Positions 46,040 through 54,462 of a DNA stretch of 64,000 nt are shown one piece after another. The stretch lies in contig CBDHDI010000026.1 in NCBI GenBank assembly GCA_965261685.1, forward strand, positions 248,001 through 312,000, read 5' to 3'. The position numbers and the translations under genes are program-made. A model generated the notes under the pieces. The model saw only the letters and a list, made by a program, of their open reading frames with translations, had not been told where the DNA came from and searched no databases. Each line of letters starts with the position of its first letter. The first letter of the stretch is position 1. Origin of the DNA: VXMT01 sp965261685. Its GTDB lineage: Bacteria; Chloroflexota; Dehalococcoidia; UBA2979.

Positions 46040-47102
46040 GCGCACGCCCGTCGCCGCGCGCGAAGCGCCCGAGCCGCCCGCCCTGCGTGCGCGCGGTCTC
46101 GCCTGCCGCTTCGACGGCGTGCGCGCGCTCAATGGGCTCGATCTCGAGGTCGCCGCCGGCGAGCTCTGCGTCGTGCTCGGCGCCAGCGGCTCCGGCAAGA
46201 CGACGGCGCTGCGCCTGATCGCCGGCTTCGAGCGGCCCGACGAGGGCGTGATCGAGCTGTTCGGCGAGCGAGTCGCCGGCGATGGGACGTTCGTCCCGCC
46301 GGAGCGGCGCGGCGTCGGCATGGTGTTCCAGGACTACGCGCTGTTCCCGCACTTCTCGGTGGCGGAGAACGTCGCCTACGGCCTCCCGCGTGGCGAGAGC
46401 CGCGATGCGCGCGTGCGTGAGGTGCTGGAACTGACGGGCCTCGAGGGCCTCGGCACGCGCGCCGTGCACGACCTCTCCGGCGGGGAGCAGCAGCGCACCG
46501 CGCTGGCGAGGGCGCTCGCGCCCCGGCCGCGGCTGCTGCTGCTGGACGAGCCGTTCTCCAACCTCGATCCCTCGCTGCGCGCGCGCGTGCGCGGCGAGCT
46601 GCGCGAGATCCTGCGCCGTGCCGGGACGACGACGATCCTGGTCACGCACGACCAGGAGGAGGCGCTCTCGATCGCCGACCGCGTCGCCTTCCTCTGGGAA
46701 GGTCGCGTCGAGCAGTACGACACCCCGCAGCAGATCTACCTGGCGCCGGGCACGCTGCACGTCGCGGAGAGCATCGGCGACGCGATCGTGCTGCGGCTGC
46801 CCGCCGCGAACGGCAGCGTGCGGACCCCGTTCGGCGATCTGCCCGCGCCGCCCGAGGCGAGCCGCTGCGCCGTCGTGATCCGCCCCGAGGACGTGCTGCT
46901 GCGCGAACAGGGAACGCCCGCCGAGGTTTGCGGCCACGAGTTCTACGGCCACGACCAGGTGCTGCACGTGCGCCTCGCCGGCGGCGAGGAGCTGCGTGTG
47001 CGCGTCGGGCCGGGCGAGGAGTTCGGGCGCCTCGATCGAGTCGCGCTGCAGCTGCGCCGGCCGCCCGCCGTCTTCGCCGAGTCGCCCACGGCGACGCGCT
47101 GA
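46032..47102 (+). CDS. ABC transporter ATPase (FbpC/PotA-like)
   Basis: A 356-residue ATPase. Walker A is GASGSGKTT (about 56-64), the signature is LSGGEQQRTALARAL and Walker B is LLLLDEPFSNLD, followed by the switch His in VTHDQEEAL. A C-terminal TOBE-like regulatory domain starts about residue 250. It overlaps the fused-permease gene, so the pair is coupled. No substrate-binding protein gene is adjacent. Its last codons and stop open the 41-bp repeat array at 47083. Confidence 0.9.
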   Translation: MPERTPVAAREAPEPPALRARGLACRFDGVRALNGLDLEVAAGELCVVLGASGSGKTTALRLIAGFERPDEGVIELFGERVAGDGTFVPPERRGVGMVFQDYALFPHFSVAENVAYGLPRGESRDARVREVLELTGLEGLGTRAVHDLSGGEQQRTALARALAPRPRLLLLDEPFSNLDPSLRARVRGELREILRRAGTTTILVTHDQEEALSIADRVAFLWEGRVEQYDTPQQIYLAPGTLHVAESIGDAIVLRLPAANGSVRTPFGDLPAPPEASRCAVVIRPEDVLLREQGTPAEVCGHEFYGHDQVLHVRLAGGEELRVRVGPGEEFGRLDRVALQLRRPPAVFAESPTATR

Positions 47103-47411
47103 GCGCTTCGCTCTCGTAGCGGTCGCCCACGGCGACGCGGTGAGCGCTTCGCTCCCGTAGCGGTCGCCCACGGCGACGCGCTGAGCGCTTCGCTCTCGTA
47201 GCGGTCGCCCACGGCGACGCGGTGAGCGCTTCGCGCCCGTAGCGGTCGCCCACGGCGACGCGGTGAGCGCTTCGCTCTCGTAGCGGTCGCCCACGGCGAC
47301 GCGGTGAGCGCTTCGCTCCCGTAGCGGTCGCCCACGGCGACGCGGTGAGCGCTTCGCTCTCGTAGCGGTCGCCCACGGCGACGCGGTGAGCGCTTCGCTC
47401 TCGTAGCGGTT
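47083..47411 (+). repeat. Tandem array, 8 x 41 bp, with two hairpins per unit
   Basis: Eight units start at 47083, 47124, 47165, 47206, 47247, 47288, 47329 and 47370, an exact 41-bp period. The first unit contains the last codons and TGA stop of the ATPase gene. Each unit carries GTCGCC-CAC-GGCGAC (6-bp stem) and, in most units, GAGCG-CTT-CGCTC (5-bp stem). The units differ at only a few positions, chiefly GCGCTGA versus GCGGTGA and CTCTCG versus CTCCCG. The array fills nearly all of the 331-base gap between two convergent genes. Confidence 0.95.
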
Positions 47412-47433
47412 CCCCGAGCAGGGTCCGAGGCGG

Positions 47434-49023
47434 CTACGCGTTGCCGGACTCGCCCCTGATCCTTGAGAGCAGCACCTTGCGCTGCACCTTGCCGTTGCGC
47501 GTGCGCGGCAGTTTGTCGACCAGGCGGTACTCGTGCGGCTGCTTGTAGGCGGCTAGCCTGGCCTCGGCGTGGGCGCGCAGCGCGTCGTCCTCTACCAGCA
47601 CGCCGTCCTGTGGGACCACGCAGGCGGTGACCAGCGTCTTCGTCGGGTCGATCGGCACGCCGACGACGGCGACCTCGGAGACGCCGGGGCAGGACTCGAT
47701 CGCCGCCTCGATCTCGACCGGGGAGAGGCGGAAGCCGAAGGACTTGATCACGTCGTCGGCGCGGCCGTGGAACCAGATGTAGCCGTCCTCGTCCATCGCG
47801 GCGAGGTCGCCACCGGTGAACCACTCGCCCCGGTAGACCGAGGCCTCCTCGTCCGGCCGCCGCCAGTAGCCGAGCATCAGGCCGGGGTCCGAGCGGTGGA
47901 CCGCGAGCAGCCCCACCTCGCCCGGCGGCAGCGGCTGCTCCGCGTCCGCTGCGTCGCCGTCCTCGGGCAGGATCACGACGCGGCGTCCCGGCTGGGGCTG
48001 TCCCGGCGAGCCGGGCCGCACGGGGGTCGCCGGGCCCGAGGAGATGTAGGTGCTGACCTCGGTCATGCCGAGTGCCTCGAACATCTCCGTGCCCGCGACG
48101 GCGGCCCACTCCTCGGCGAGCGCGGGCAGCAGCGGCTCGCCGGCGCAGAGGCAGTGACGGAGCGAGGAGAGATCGGTGTCTTCGGGCGCCCCGTACTTGA
48201 GCAACTGGCGGTAGACGGTGGGCACGGCGGTGAAGACGTTCACGCCGTGCTCGGCGATCAGCCGAGACCAGACCGCGGGGTCCGGCGGGCCGCCGTAGAG
48301 CATCGCGTGCCCGCCCACCGCCCATACGTCCATCAGCCCGACGCCGAGCGTGTAGGACCAGTTCAGGGTGCCGGCGTGCAGCGCGACGTCGCCGGCCTGG
48401 AAGCCCTGCCACGCGCCCCACATCAGCGCCCGCCCGTAGAGCGTGCGCTGCGCGTGCAGCACGCCCTTCGGGCTCGCCTGCGTCCCCGAGGTGTAGATCA
48501 GGAACGCCGGATCCTCGGCCTGCGTCTCCGGCAGCGAGGCGTCGCCGTCGAGGTCGTCGAGTCTGGCGGCGTCGATCTGGATGCCCTCGAAGCCCGGCAG
48601 CGGCAGATCGGCGGAGCTGACGGCGGCGCGTGGTTCGGCGTCGGAGCAGAGGAACCCGGCCTCGGTTGGCGTCAGCTGCGGCGAGGCGGGGATCGGCACC
48701 AGCCCGGCCGCGTTCGCGCCGAAGAAGGCGAACGCGTACTCCGGCGAGTGCGGCGTGCGCACCAGCACGCGGTCGCCCGGCTCGAGGCCCAGCGCGAGCA
48801 GCCCGCGCCCGATGCGCGCGACGCGCTCCCAGGCCTCGGCGTAGGTCCAGCGCTCCGTGCGATCGCCGTAGAGGAAGCTGAACGCCGGCCGGTCGGCGAA
48901 GGCCGGATCGAGCGCACGTTGCTCCAGGCAGGCGCGCGCGATGTTGAGCTGCTCCTCGACGGGCGCGCGCGCGACCGTGCCGGGCGCGATCGCGCCGGAC
49001 GTGCCGGGCATCCCCGGCGTCAC
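47434..49023 (-). CDS. Acyl-CoA synthetase (AMP-binding family)
   Basis: A 529-residue AMP-forming ligase of the benzoate-CoA/acyl-CoA synthetase type. The AMP-binding motif is YTSGTQASPKGVLH (about 183-196). The later motif is FEALGMTEVSTY, and the C-terminal catalytic Lys lies in LPRTRNGKVQRKVL. It would activate an acid with CoA for the acyl-CoA dehydrogenases and thiolases in the window. It starts at GTG within the end of clpS (GTGA overlap). The 41-bp array lies just beyond its stop. Confidence 0.9.
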   Translation of the reverse strand: MTPGMPGTSGAIAPGTVARAPVEEQLNIARACLEQRALDPAFADRPAFSFLYGDRTERWTYAEAWERVARIGRGLLALGLEPGDRVLVRTPHSPEYAFAFFGANAAGLVPIPASPQLTPTEAGFLCSDAEPRAAVSSADLPLPGFEGIQIDAARLDDLDGDASLPETQAEDPAFLIYTSGTQASPKGVLHAQRTLYGRALMWGAWQGFQAGDVALHAGTLNWSYTLGVGLMDVWAVGGHAMLYGGPPDPAVWSRLIAEHGVNVFTAVPTVYRQLLKYGAPEDTDLSSLRHCLCAGEPLLPALAEEWAAVAGTEMFEALGMTEVSTYISSGPATPVRPGSPGQPQPGRRVVILPEDGDAADAEQPLPPGEVGLLAVHRSDPGLMLGYWRRPDEEASVYRGEWFTGGDLAAMDEDGYIWFHGRADDVIKSFGFRLSPVEIEAAIESCPGVSEVAVVGVPIDPTKTLVTACVVPQDGVLVEDDALRAHAEARLAAYKQPHEYRLVDKLPRTRNGKVQRKVLLSRIRGESGNA

Positions 49024-49364
49024 GGGGCTTCCTCGACCAGCGCCGACATCGAGCCCTGCGAGGCGTCGATGCGCGGGTCCGCGCCGTAGCCGTGAATCCT
49101 GCGCTGGTGTTGCGTCACCTGCTCATGTCCTGCCGTCTCCACGATCACCCGCCCTTGCGTGTCCACCATGCGTGCGAGGGCGAACGCCTTCTCGCGCCCG
49201 TAGCCGAAGATATCGCCCAGCATCTCGATGACATAGGCGTAGGTGTGGTAGTCGTCATCCAGCAGCACCAGGTGGTAGCGGGGCGCGAGTTGCTGCCCGG
49301 CAGCGGCGTCCGGCGTCGTGATCTCCGTCGGAGTCGGGCGTGTGGTCGTCTCGGCGGCGGTCAC
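49020..49364 (-). CDS. clpS: ATP-dependent Clp protease adaptor ClpS
   Basis: A 114-residue ClpS adaptor. YHLVLLDDDYHTYAYVIEML (about residues 30-49) holds the N-degron-binding acidic residues and the helix with Met. An extended N-terminal tail precedes it, and HEQVTQHQRRIHGYGAD follows. ClpS hands N-end-rule substrates to ClpAP. It starts at GTG. Here it is coupled to an acyl-CoA ligase gene instead of clpA, which is unusual. Confidence 0.88.
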   Translation of the reverse strand: MTAAETTTRPTPTEITTPDAAAGQQLAPRYHLVLLDDDYHTYAYVIEMLGDIFGYGREKAFALARMVDTQGRVIVETAGHEQVTQHQRRIHGYGADPRIDASQGSMSALVEEAP

Positions 49365-49419
49365 GCGCCTATTGTCCGCCCTCGCCGCCTCGCGTCAACG
49401 GCGCGGCACCGCGAATCGC

Positions 49420-50235
49420 CTACGAGGCGTGCCAGGCGCGCTGGAAGTAGCCCCAGAAGTCGATCATCAGCACGCCCTGGCCGCCGTCGGTGACGGGCTG
49501 CGCCTCCCGCTGCGGCCACGGGTCGACGCCGACCTGCTGCATCATGTCGCGGTGCATCCGCTCGCTGTAGGGCGCCTCGACCTCGTAGATGCAGAGGTAG
49601 GGTAGCGGTGTCCCCTCGAGACGGCGCTCGAGGATGTAGCGCGTCGCGCTGCGGAAGGGCGGCGACTTGGCCACGTCGATCATGTGGTTCGTCGTGTACC
49701 AGTCGTCGAACGAGCCCGTGTAGCCGAGGTCCGTCGGGTGCGTGAAGACGATCATCGCGGCCTGGAAGGCGTCGTCGCTGGTCGGATCGGGGCGGCCGAA
49801 GTCGATCATCTTGCGGTACGCGCCGGTGCTGATCACCGAGCGCCCTGCGGCCTCGGGCATGGCGGCCAGCGGGTCGAAGTCGTTGCCGGCGAGCTGGTAT
49901 GCGGCCCCATAGACGGTTGCCGGACGCGGCCGGTCGGGAGTGGCCGTCTTCGCCGCGTCACGATCGAGGTGGAGCCAGAGCCGGTCCTCGTAGGCCTCCG
50001 TCAGCCCCTGGTTGATCCCGCGCCCGAGCGGCGTAGCCGGCACCTCCTGCTCGCGCAGCTCGAAGATGTTCGCCGCCGTCGCGGCGCCGCCGTCGAGCAG
50101 CGGCCGCGCGCGGTCCTCGAGGTAGCCGTCGAGGCCGGCGTCCCCGTCGACGGCGAAGAAGTCGAAGAGCAGCGAGGCGACGGTCTTGGCGTCGTAGTGG
50201 GCGGTCAGGATTTGCGTGTCCGCGGTGGTCGTCAT
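49420..50235 (-). CDS. Dimeric alpha-beta barrel (EthD-like) protein
   Basis: A 271-residue protein made of what look like two ferredoxin-like barrel units. In the second half, FDDWYTTNHMIDVAKSPPFRSATRY and PYLCIYEVEAPYSE match the EthD/NIPSNAP-type pattern. A catalytic His is likely in TTNHM. The role is unknown; relatives sit in monooxygenase or steroid-degradation clusters. AGAGGAG precedes the ATG. Confidence 0.65.
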   Translation of the reverse strand: MTTTADTQILTAHYDAKTVASLLFDFFAVDGDAGLDGYLEDRARPLLDGGAATAANIFELREQEVPATPLGRGINQGLTEAYEDRLWLHLDRDAAKTATPDRPRPATVYGAAYQLAGNDFDPLAAMPEAAGRSVISTGAYRKMIDFGRPDPTSDDAFQAAMIVFTHPTDLGYTGSFDDWYTTNHMIDVAKSPPFRSATRYILERRLEGTPLPYLCIYEVEAPYSERMHRDMMQQVGVDPWPQREAQPVTDGGQGVLMIDFWGYFQRAWHAS

Positions 50236-50289
50236 GGCGGGTCTCCTCTGAGTGAGTGTCGGCGCCGTTCGCGCCCTGCGGGCCGCACG

Positions 50290-50430
50290 TTACCCGTCTT
50301 CGCGAGCGACTAGCGAATCGCTCCACTCCCGCAGGTTGGCCGGGTCGAGACGGGTGAGGCCGGGCAGGCGGTCGAAGTCGCTGTCCGCCGGGACGATCCG
50401 GTCGGCGTCAGCGAACACCGCGGGGCTCAT
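50290..50430 (-). pseudogene. C-terminal remnant of a PIN-domain toxin
   Basis: Only 46 residues are present. FADADRIVPADSDFDRLPGLTRLDP matches the final quarter of a VapC-type PIN protein, but the N-terminal Asp and the middle acidic residues are absent. A functional toxin of this group is about 130 residues. The frame upstream is not PIN-like, so the missing part seems deleted. It overlaps the end of the antitoxin gene by 23 bases. Confidence 0.7.
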
Positions 50431-50656
50431 GGGCGGCGCCCAGCTCGCGCGAGAGCGTGGCGGCATCCGGCGGATCCTCCACCTCGAGCACGGCCAACCG
50501 CCGCACCGCGTCCCGGCGGCGCTGCTGGATGACGGCCTCGTAAGCCTCATCGATCAGGCAGCGCACGACTTGCGAGATCGGCTCGCCCCTTATGGCGGCG
50601 AGCGACTCGACACGGCGTCGTCGCTCCGCATCGAGTCGCACATCGAACCGCGCCAT
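50408..50656 (-). CDS. Ribbon-helix-helix antitoxin beside a broken toxin
   Basis: An 82-residue protein whose first ~45 residues (FDVRLDAERRRRVESLAAIRG, then PISQVVRCLIDEAYEAV) have an RHH antitoxin look. The C-terminal half is acidic and Arg-rich and would contact a toxin. It is followed, with overlap, by a truncated PIN gene, so the system no longer has a working toxin. Starts at ATG 50656. Confidence 0.6.
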   Translation of the reverse strand: MARFDVRLDAERRRRVESLAAIRGEPISQVVRCLIDEAYEAVIQQRRRDAVRRLAVLEVEDPPDAATLSRELGAAHEPRGVR

Positions 50657-50691
50657 AGCTGCTCCTTGTAACGGGGTGCCGCGGGCGCACT

Positions 50692-51402
50692 CTACCCGAC
50701 CGCGGCCTGCCCCCGCCGCGCAGAACGCCCGAGATTGCGCAGCATCTCGTAGTTGTCGCTGATGACGCCGGTCACGCCCCACTCGATGAGCTCGCGGGCG
50801 CGGCGGCGGTCGTCGACGCCCCAGACGAAGCACTCCGGCACGTGCTCGCGCAGCTCTGCGACGCCCTCCGGACTGAGGTGCCGGCGGTGCGCCCCCAGCG
50901 CGGGCAGCCCCTCGCGGCGCGCGATGTGGAGCGCCTGGGCGAGCGAACCGGTCGATCCGCAGGAGTACACGGCGAGGACGTGAGGGAGGCTGCGGAAGGG
51001 GTCGAGCAGGTCCCACTCCCGCGAACTGACCAGGTAGGGCTCGCCCGGCCTGCGCTCCGCCATCAGGTTCATCGCCGCCCTCGGCAGATTGGCGTCGCTG
51101 CCCTGCAGATCGAGCATCAGGCGTATGCCGGGCTGAGCGGAGTCGAGGACGTTGGCGAGTTGCAGCCGGCCCGCCCGGCCCGGTCGCGCTGACCAGCCGT
51201 CCCGCAGCAGGGGCAAGGGGCCGGTCGACTTCGCGTGACGGACGTCGAGGCGGCCGCGGTGCAGCCAGAGATCGAGTTCGACGACGTCGACATCCGCGTG
51301 CTCCGCATCGACGAGCCGCCGGAGCGCGTTGCCGCCGCGGTGCGCGATGCGCAGCGGCGCGCCGAAGAGGAGCCGCTGCTGACGCCTGCCCTCGGACGTC
51401 AT
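50692..51402 (-). CDS. Glycerophosphodiester phosphodiesterase-family protein
   Basis: A 236-residue GDPD TIM-barrel protein. RIAHRGGNA (about 18-26) carries the first catalytic His, and VVELDLW supplies the Glu-x-Asp metal ligands. GLPALGAHRRHLSPEGV and FVWGVDDRRRARELIEWGVTGV complete the family pattern. It would hydrolyse glycerophosphodiesters to glycerol-3-phosphate and an alcohol. GGAGGAGGG precedes ATG 51402. Confidence 0.85.
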   Translation of the reverse strand: MTSEGRRQQRLLFGAPLRIAHRGGNALRRLVDAEHADVDVVELDLWLHRGRLDVRHAKSTGPLPLLRDGWSARPGRAGRLQLANVLDSAQPGIRLMLDLQGSDANLPRAAMNLMAERRPGEPYLVSSREWDLLDPFRSLPHVLAVYSCGSTGSLAQALHIARREGLPALGAHRRHLSPEGVAELREHVPECFVWGVDDRRRARELIEWGVTGVISDNYEMLRNLGRSARRGQAAVG

Positions 51403-51449
51403 CGGCTCGTCCCTCCTCCTGCACGCCGGGCGTCGCGGGGAGGGTACAA

Positions 51450-51477
51450 GGAGGGGGCAGCGCGTGCTGCCCCCTCC
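51450..51477 (-). terminator. Strong 12-bp-stem hairpin after the thiolase-DUF35 operon
   Basis: GGAGGGGGCAGC and GCTGCCCCCTCC form a perfect 12-bp stem with a GCGT loop, followed on the minus strand by TTGTACCC. It lies downstream of the DUF35 gene (stop at 51517) on that strand, so it fits that operon's terminator. It also lies upstream of the GDPD gene. Confidence 0.7.
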
Positions 51478-51516
51478 GAATTCGTGCGTGGGGCTTCGCA
51501 GCCCGCGTGGTGCTCC

Positions 51517-52026
51517 CTAGGGCGGGTAGCTGTGCGGGATCTGCCAGGCCTCGTGCTCGTCCGGCTCGCCGGAGAGCTTCCACTGCGGCAGCGCCCAGCC
51601 GTCGCCGAGGTCCACGAAGGTCACCTCGACGCGCTTGCCGATCGCGACGTCCTCGCGCGGCGCGGGGTTGCCGTCATCGCCCAGCAGGTTGCCGATCACG
51701 CGCAGCGCGCGGTGCTCGCCCAGTGTGCCGCGCTCCTCGTCCAACTCGATGAGGACCACGGGGTAGGGGACGAAGTCCTTGAACGCCGGGTTAATCGGGT
51801 GCGGGACGATGTAGTAGGAGTAGATCGCGCCCTTGCCGGTAGCGGGGACCCAGGTCATGTCGCTGCCGCGGCACTCCGGACACATCGTGCGCACGGGGTA
51901 GATCTTGGCGCCGCAGTCGTCGCACTGCTGCAACGGGAGGTAGCCCTTGCCGGCCTCCGTCAGGTACTCGCGATGCTGCGGGTCGTTCTCCGGGACGTAG
52001 ACCCCTGCTCCGAGGTACTCAGCCAT
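51517..52026 (-). CDS. DUF35 zinc-ribbon/OB-fold protein, partner of thiolase C
   Basis: A 169-residue DUF35 protein. Two CxxC pairs (CDDC and CPEC, about 34-52) form the zinc ribbon, followed by GKGAIYSYYIVPHPINPAF, the OB domain start. It has a longer C-terminal part than the copy at 14855-15307. It follows the thiolase gene upstream by 29 bases, so the two probably form one complex. GAGGAG precedes its ATG. Confidence 0.87.
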   Translation of the reverse strand: MAEYLGAGVYVPENDPQHREYLTEAGKGYLPLQQCDDCGAKIYPVRTMCPECRGSDMTWVPATGKGAIYSYYIVPHPINPAFKDFVPYPVVLIELDEERGTLGEHRALRVIGNLLGDDGNPAPREDVAIGKRVEVTFVDLGDGWALPQWKLSGEPDEHEAWQIPHSYPP

Positions 52027-52055
52027 TGATGTCGCTCCTCTTCGCTGGCCGCTCG

Positions 52056-53300
52056 CTAGACCTGGTTGGTCATGATCAGCGAGGAACCGGTCGGCGGCTG
52101 CGCCCAGCCGAGGTTCATCGTGATCTCCGGGTCGCGAACCTGGCGGCAGTTGCCCTCGCTGTAGTCGTAGCTGTGCGGGCCATCGCAGTAGTCGTCGACC
52201 TCGCCGCGGAGCTGGCGCACGTTCTCGATGACCATGTTCATGCCGTGCGTGTAGCTCTCGCAGAGGTGGCCGCCAGAGGGGTTGTTCGGCCGCCTGCCGC
52301 CGAGCTCGATGGTGCCGTCGGAGACGTAGGTGCCGCCCTCGCCGATCGGGCAGAAGCCGTAGGCCTCAAGCTGCAGCAGCGTTGTGAAGGTGAAGGCGTC
52401 GTAGGATCCGGTGATGTCCACGTCCTCCGGGCCGACCCCGGCGTTCGGGAACACCACGTCCTTCGTGTAGATGCCGCCGACCTGGTTGATCGGCCCGTGG
52501 CCCCAGTGGTAGTCCGGCGACCACTTGTGGGTGCGCCCGCCGGTCCCGAGGATTGCGACGTTCGGCCTCGGAAGGTCGCGCGCGCGCTCGATGTCGGTGA
52601 TCACGATTGCCGTCGCGTTGTCCGTCTCCACGCAGCAGTCGAGCAGGTGGAACGGCTCCACGATGTAGCGCGAGTTGAGCACGTCGTCGACGGTCATGCG
52701 CTGCTTGTAGTAGGCCTTCGGGTTGTTCGAGGCGCCGATGCTGTGGGCGACCTTGACGTGCGCGAGCTGCTCCGGCGTGGTGCCGTACTCGTACATGTGG
52801 CGCACGAAGCTCAGCCCGAAGGTCTGGAGCGCGCTGGCGATGCCGTAGACGCGGCTCTGCATCGTGTGGTCGCCGTGGCGCGTCATGAACGGAGGCGGCC
52901 CGGCCGGCGCGCCCACGGGCGTGCCGCCGATGCGCATCTCCGTGAAGCCGTTCATCGTCCGGTAGACGACCATCGCATCGCAGAGACCCGCCTCGAGCAC
53001 GCCGACCGCGAGCCCGATCAGCGTCTCCGAGGACGATCCGCCGCCCACGGTGTCTACCTGATAGTCCATGCGCACGCCGAGGTCGGAGAAGATGATCTCC
53101 GAGCCGGCCGCGTCGCCGACCTGGTAGCAGGTGGTCCCCCAGCTTGTGGTGTCGTAGTCGAGGCCGGAGTCGTCGATTGCCTTCTTGACCGCCTCCACGC
53201 CCATCTGGCGGGTGGTGCGGCCGGAGTTGCGCGAGTACTCGGTCTCGCCAACGCCGACGACTGCGTACTTGCCTCGAAGCAGGCCATGACCTTTAGCCAA
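52056..53300 (-). CDS. Thiolase-fold lipid-transfer-protein-like enzyme (copy C)
   Basis: A 414-residue protein, close to copy A (12183-13412): both share VGVGETEYSRNSGRTTR, a FTFTSLIQLEAYGFCPIGEG-like stretch and SYTHGMNMVIENVRQLR. The usual catalytic-Cys site reads VGGGSSSETLIG, without Cys. The start is a TTG at 53300 with GGAAGGAAGG about 6 bases upstream; no ATG or GTG fits. With its DUF35 partner it is the best local candidate for an Ltp2-like retro-aldolase. Confidence 0.82.
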   Translation of the reverse strand: MAKGHGLLRGKYAVVGVGETEYSRNSGRTTRQMGVEAVKKAIDDSGLDYDTTSWGTTCYQVGDAAGSEIIFSDLGVRMDYQVDTVGGGSSSETLIGLAVGVLEAGLCDAMVVYRTMNGFTEMRIGGTPVGAPAGPPPFMTRHGDHTMQSRVYGIASALQTFGLSFVRHMYEYGTTPEQLAHVKVAHSIGASNNPKAYYKQRMTVDDVLNSRYIVEPFHLLDCCVETDNATAIVITDIERARDLPRPNVAILGTGGRTHKWSPDYHWGHGPINQVGGIYTKDVVFPNAGVGPEDVDITGSYDAFTFTTLLQLEAYGFCPIGEGGTYVSDGTIELGGRRPNNPSGGHLCESYTHGMNMVIENVRQLRGEVDDYCDGPHSYDYSEGNCRQVRDPEITMNLGWAQPPTGSSLIMTNQV

Positions 53301-53445
53301 GCGGTGCCTTCCTTCCTTATGTGTTCGCCGCGCCGCACTCTACAGCACCAAGGCGATCGTTGCGACGCATGAACCTGGGCCTGATCAGCCGCCGCAGGCT
53401 GGACAACCACGGCGCGGTAGCCTACCAATGCGAGCGGGAGGACGC

Positions 53446-54462
53446 ATGCCGAATCGCTACGTGTTCTACGGCGCCGGGGGCATCGGCTGCGCCATCGGCG
53501 CGCGGCTCTTCGCCGCCGGGCGCGAGGTAGTCCTGATCGGGCGCGGCCCGCATCTCGAGGCCATCCAGGAGCGCGGGCTCACGGTGAAGAGCCCGGTCGA
53601 GACACTGCAGCTTCGCATCCCCGCCGTCGCCAGCCCCGGCGCGGTCGACTTCCGCGAGGACGACGTGGTCTTCCTCACGATGAAGACGCAGGACTGCGCG
53701 GACGCCCTCGACGAGTTGCGCCTGGCCGGCGGGGCCGGCCTACCCGTGGTCTGCCTGCAGAACGGCATCGAGAACGAGCGCATGGCGCTGCGCCGCTTCG
53801 AGCGCGTCTACGCCGTCGAGGTGCTGGTCGCCACCTCCTTCGTCGAGCCCGGGCTCGTCCTCAACTACGATGCCAACGGCGGCGGTACGCTGGTGCTCGG
53901 GCGCTACCCCGAGGGCGCCGACGACCTCGTCCGCTCCATCGCCGCCGACCTCACGGCGAGCGGCTTCCGCGGCGAGGTCGAGGAGCAGGTGATGCGCTGG
54001 AAGCACCACAAGCTGATCCGCAACCTCGGCGCGGCCTTCCCCGCCGTCTTCGGCCCCGGCGCCGACACCGTCGCGCTGCGCGCGCGCCTTGAGGCCGAGT
54101 GCGAGGCCGTCTTCGGGGCCGCCGGCATCGACTACGCCTCGCGCGCGGAGTCCGCGGCCGCCGGGCGTGCGCCCGGCTTCGAGTGGGGCGAAATTCCCGG
54201 CCACGACGCCTTCACCAGCTCCGTCTGGCAGGGCATCCAGCGCGGCAACCGCAGCGTGGAGACGGACTACGTGAACGGCGAGATCGTGCTGATCGGCGCG
54301 CTGCACGGCGTCCCCGCGCCGTGGAACCGCGCCCTCCAGCAGGCAGCCAACCACTGCGTACGCAACGGCATCCCGCCCGGCTCGATCGGCGTCGAGGAGT
54401 TCGTCGTCGACGTGGAACGGGGCATCGCGGCCGGAGCGGTGGCGGAAAGGATCGCACGATGA
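53446..54462 (+). CDS. 2-dehydropantoate 2-reductase family (PanE/ApbA-like)
   Basis: A 338-residue NADPH-dependent reductase. The Rossmann opening is FYGAGGIGCAIGARLFAAG, and the catalytic Lys lies in RWKHHKLIRNLGA (about 180-192). DAFTSSVWQGIQRGN and ETDYVNGEIVLIG match the substrate-domain motifs. It would reduce a 2-oxo acid such as ketopantoate; paralogues serve other substrates. GGGAGGA precedes ATG 53446. The stop overlaps the SDR start by four bases. Confidence 0.88.
   Translation: MPNRYVFYGAGGIGCAIGARLFAAGREVVLIGRGPHLEAIQERGLTVKSPVETLQLRIPAVASPGAVDFREDDVVFLTMKTQDCADALDELRLAGGAGLPVVCLQNGIENERMALRRFERVYAVEVLVATSFVEPGLVLNYDANGGGTLVLGRYPEGADDLVRSIAADLTASGFRGEVEEQVMRWKHHKLIRNLGAAFPAVFGPGADTVALRARLEAECEAVFGAAGIDYASRAESAAAGRAPGFEWGEIPGHDAFTSSVWQGIQRGNRSVETDYVNGEIVLIGALHGVPAPWNRALQQAANHCVRNGIPPGSIGVEEFVVDVERGIAAGAVAERIAR

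Noticed and set aside
47083..47411. CRISPR array or integron cassette sites
   Set aside because: There are no unique spacers, the units are almost identical 41-mers, and no integrase gene is near.
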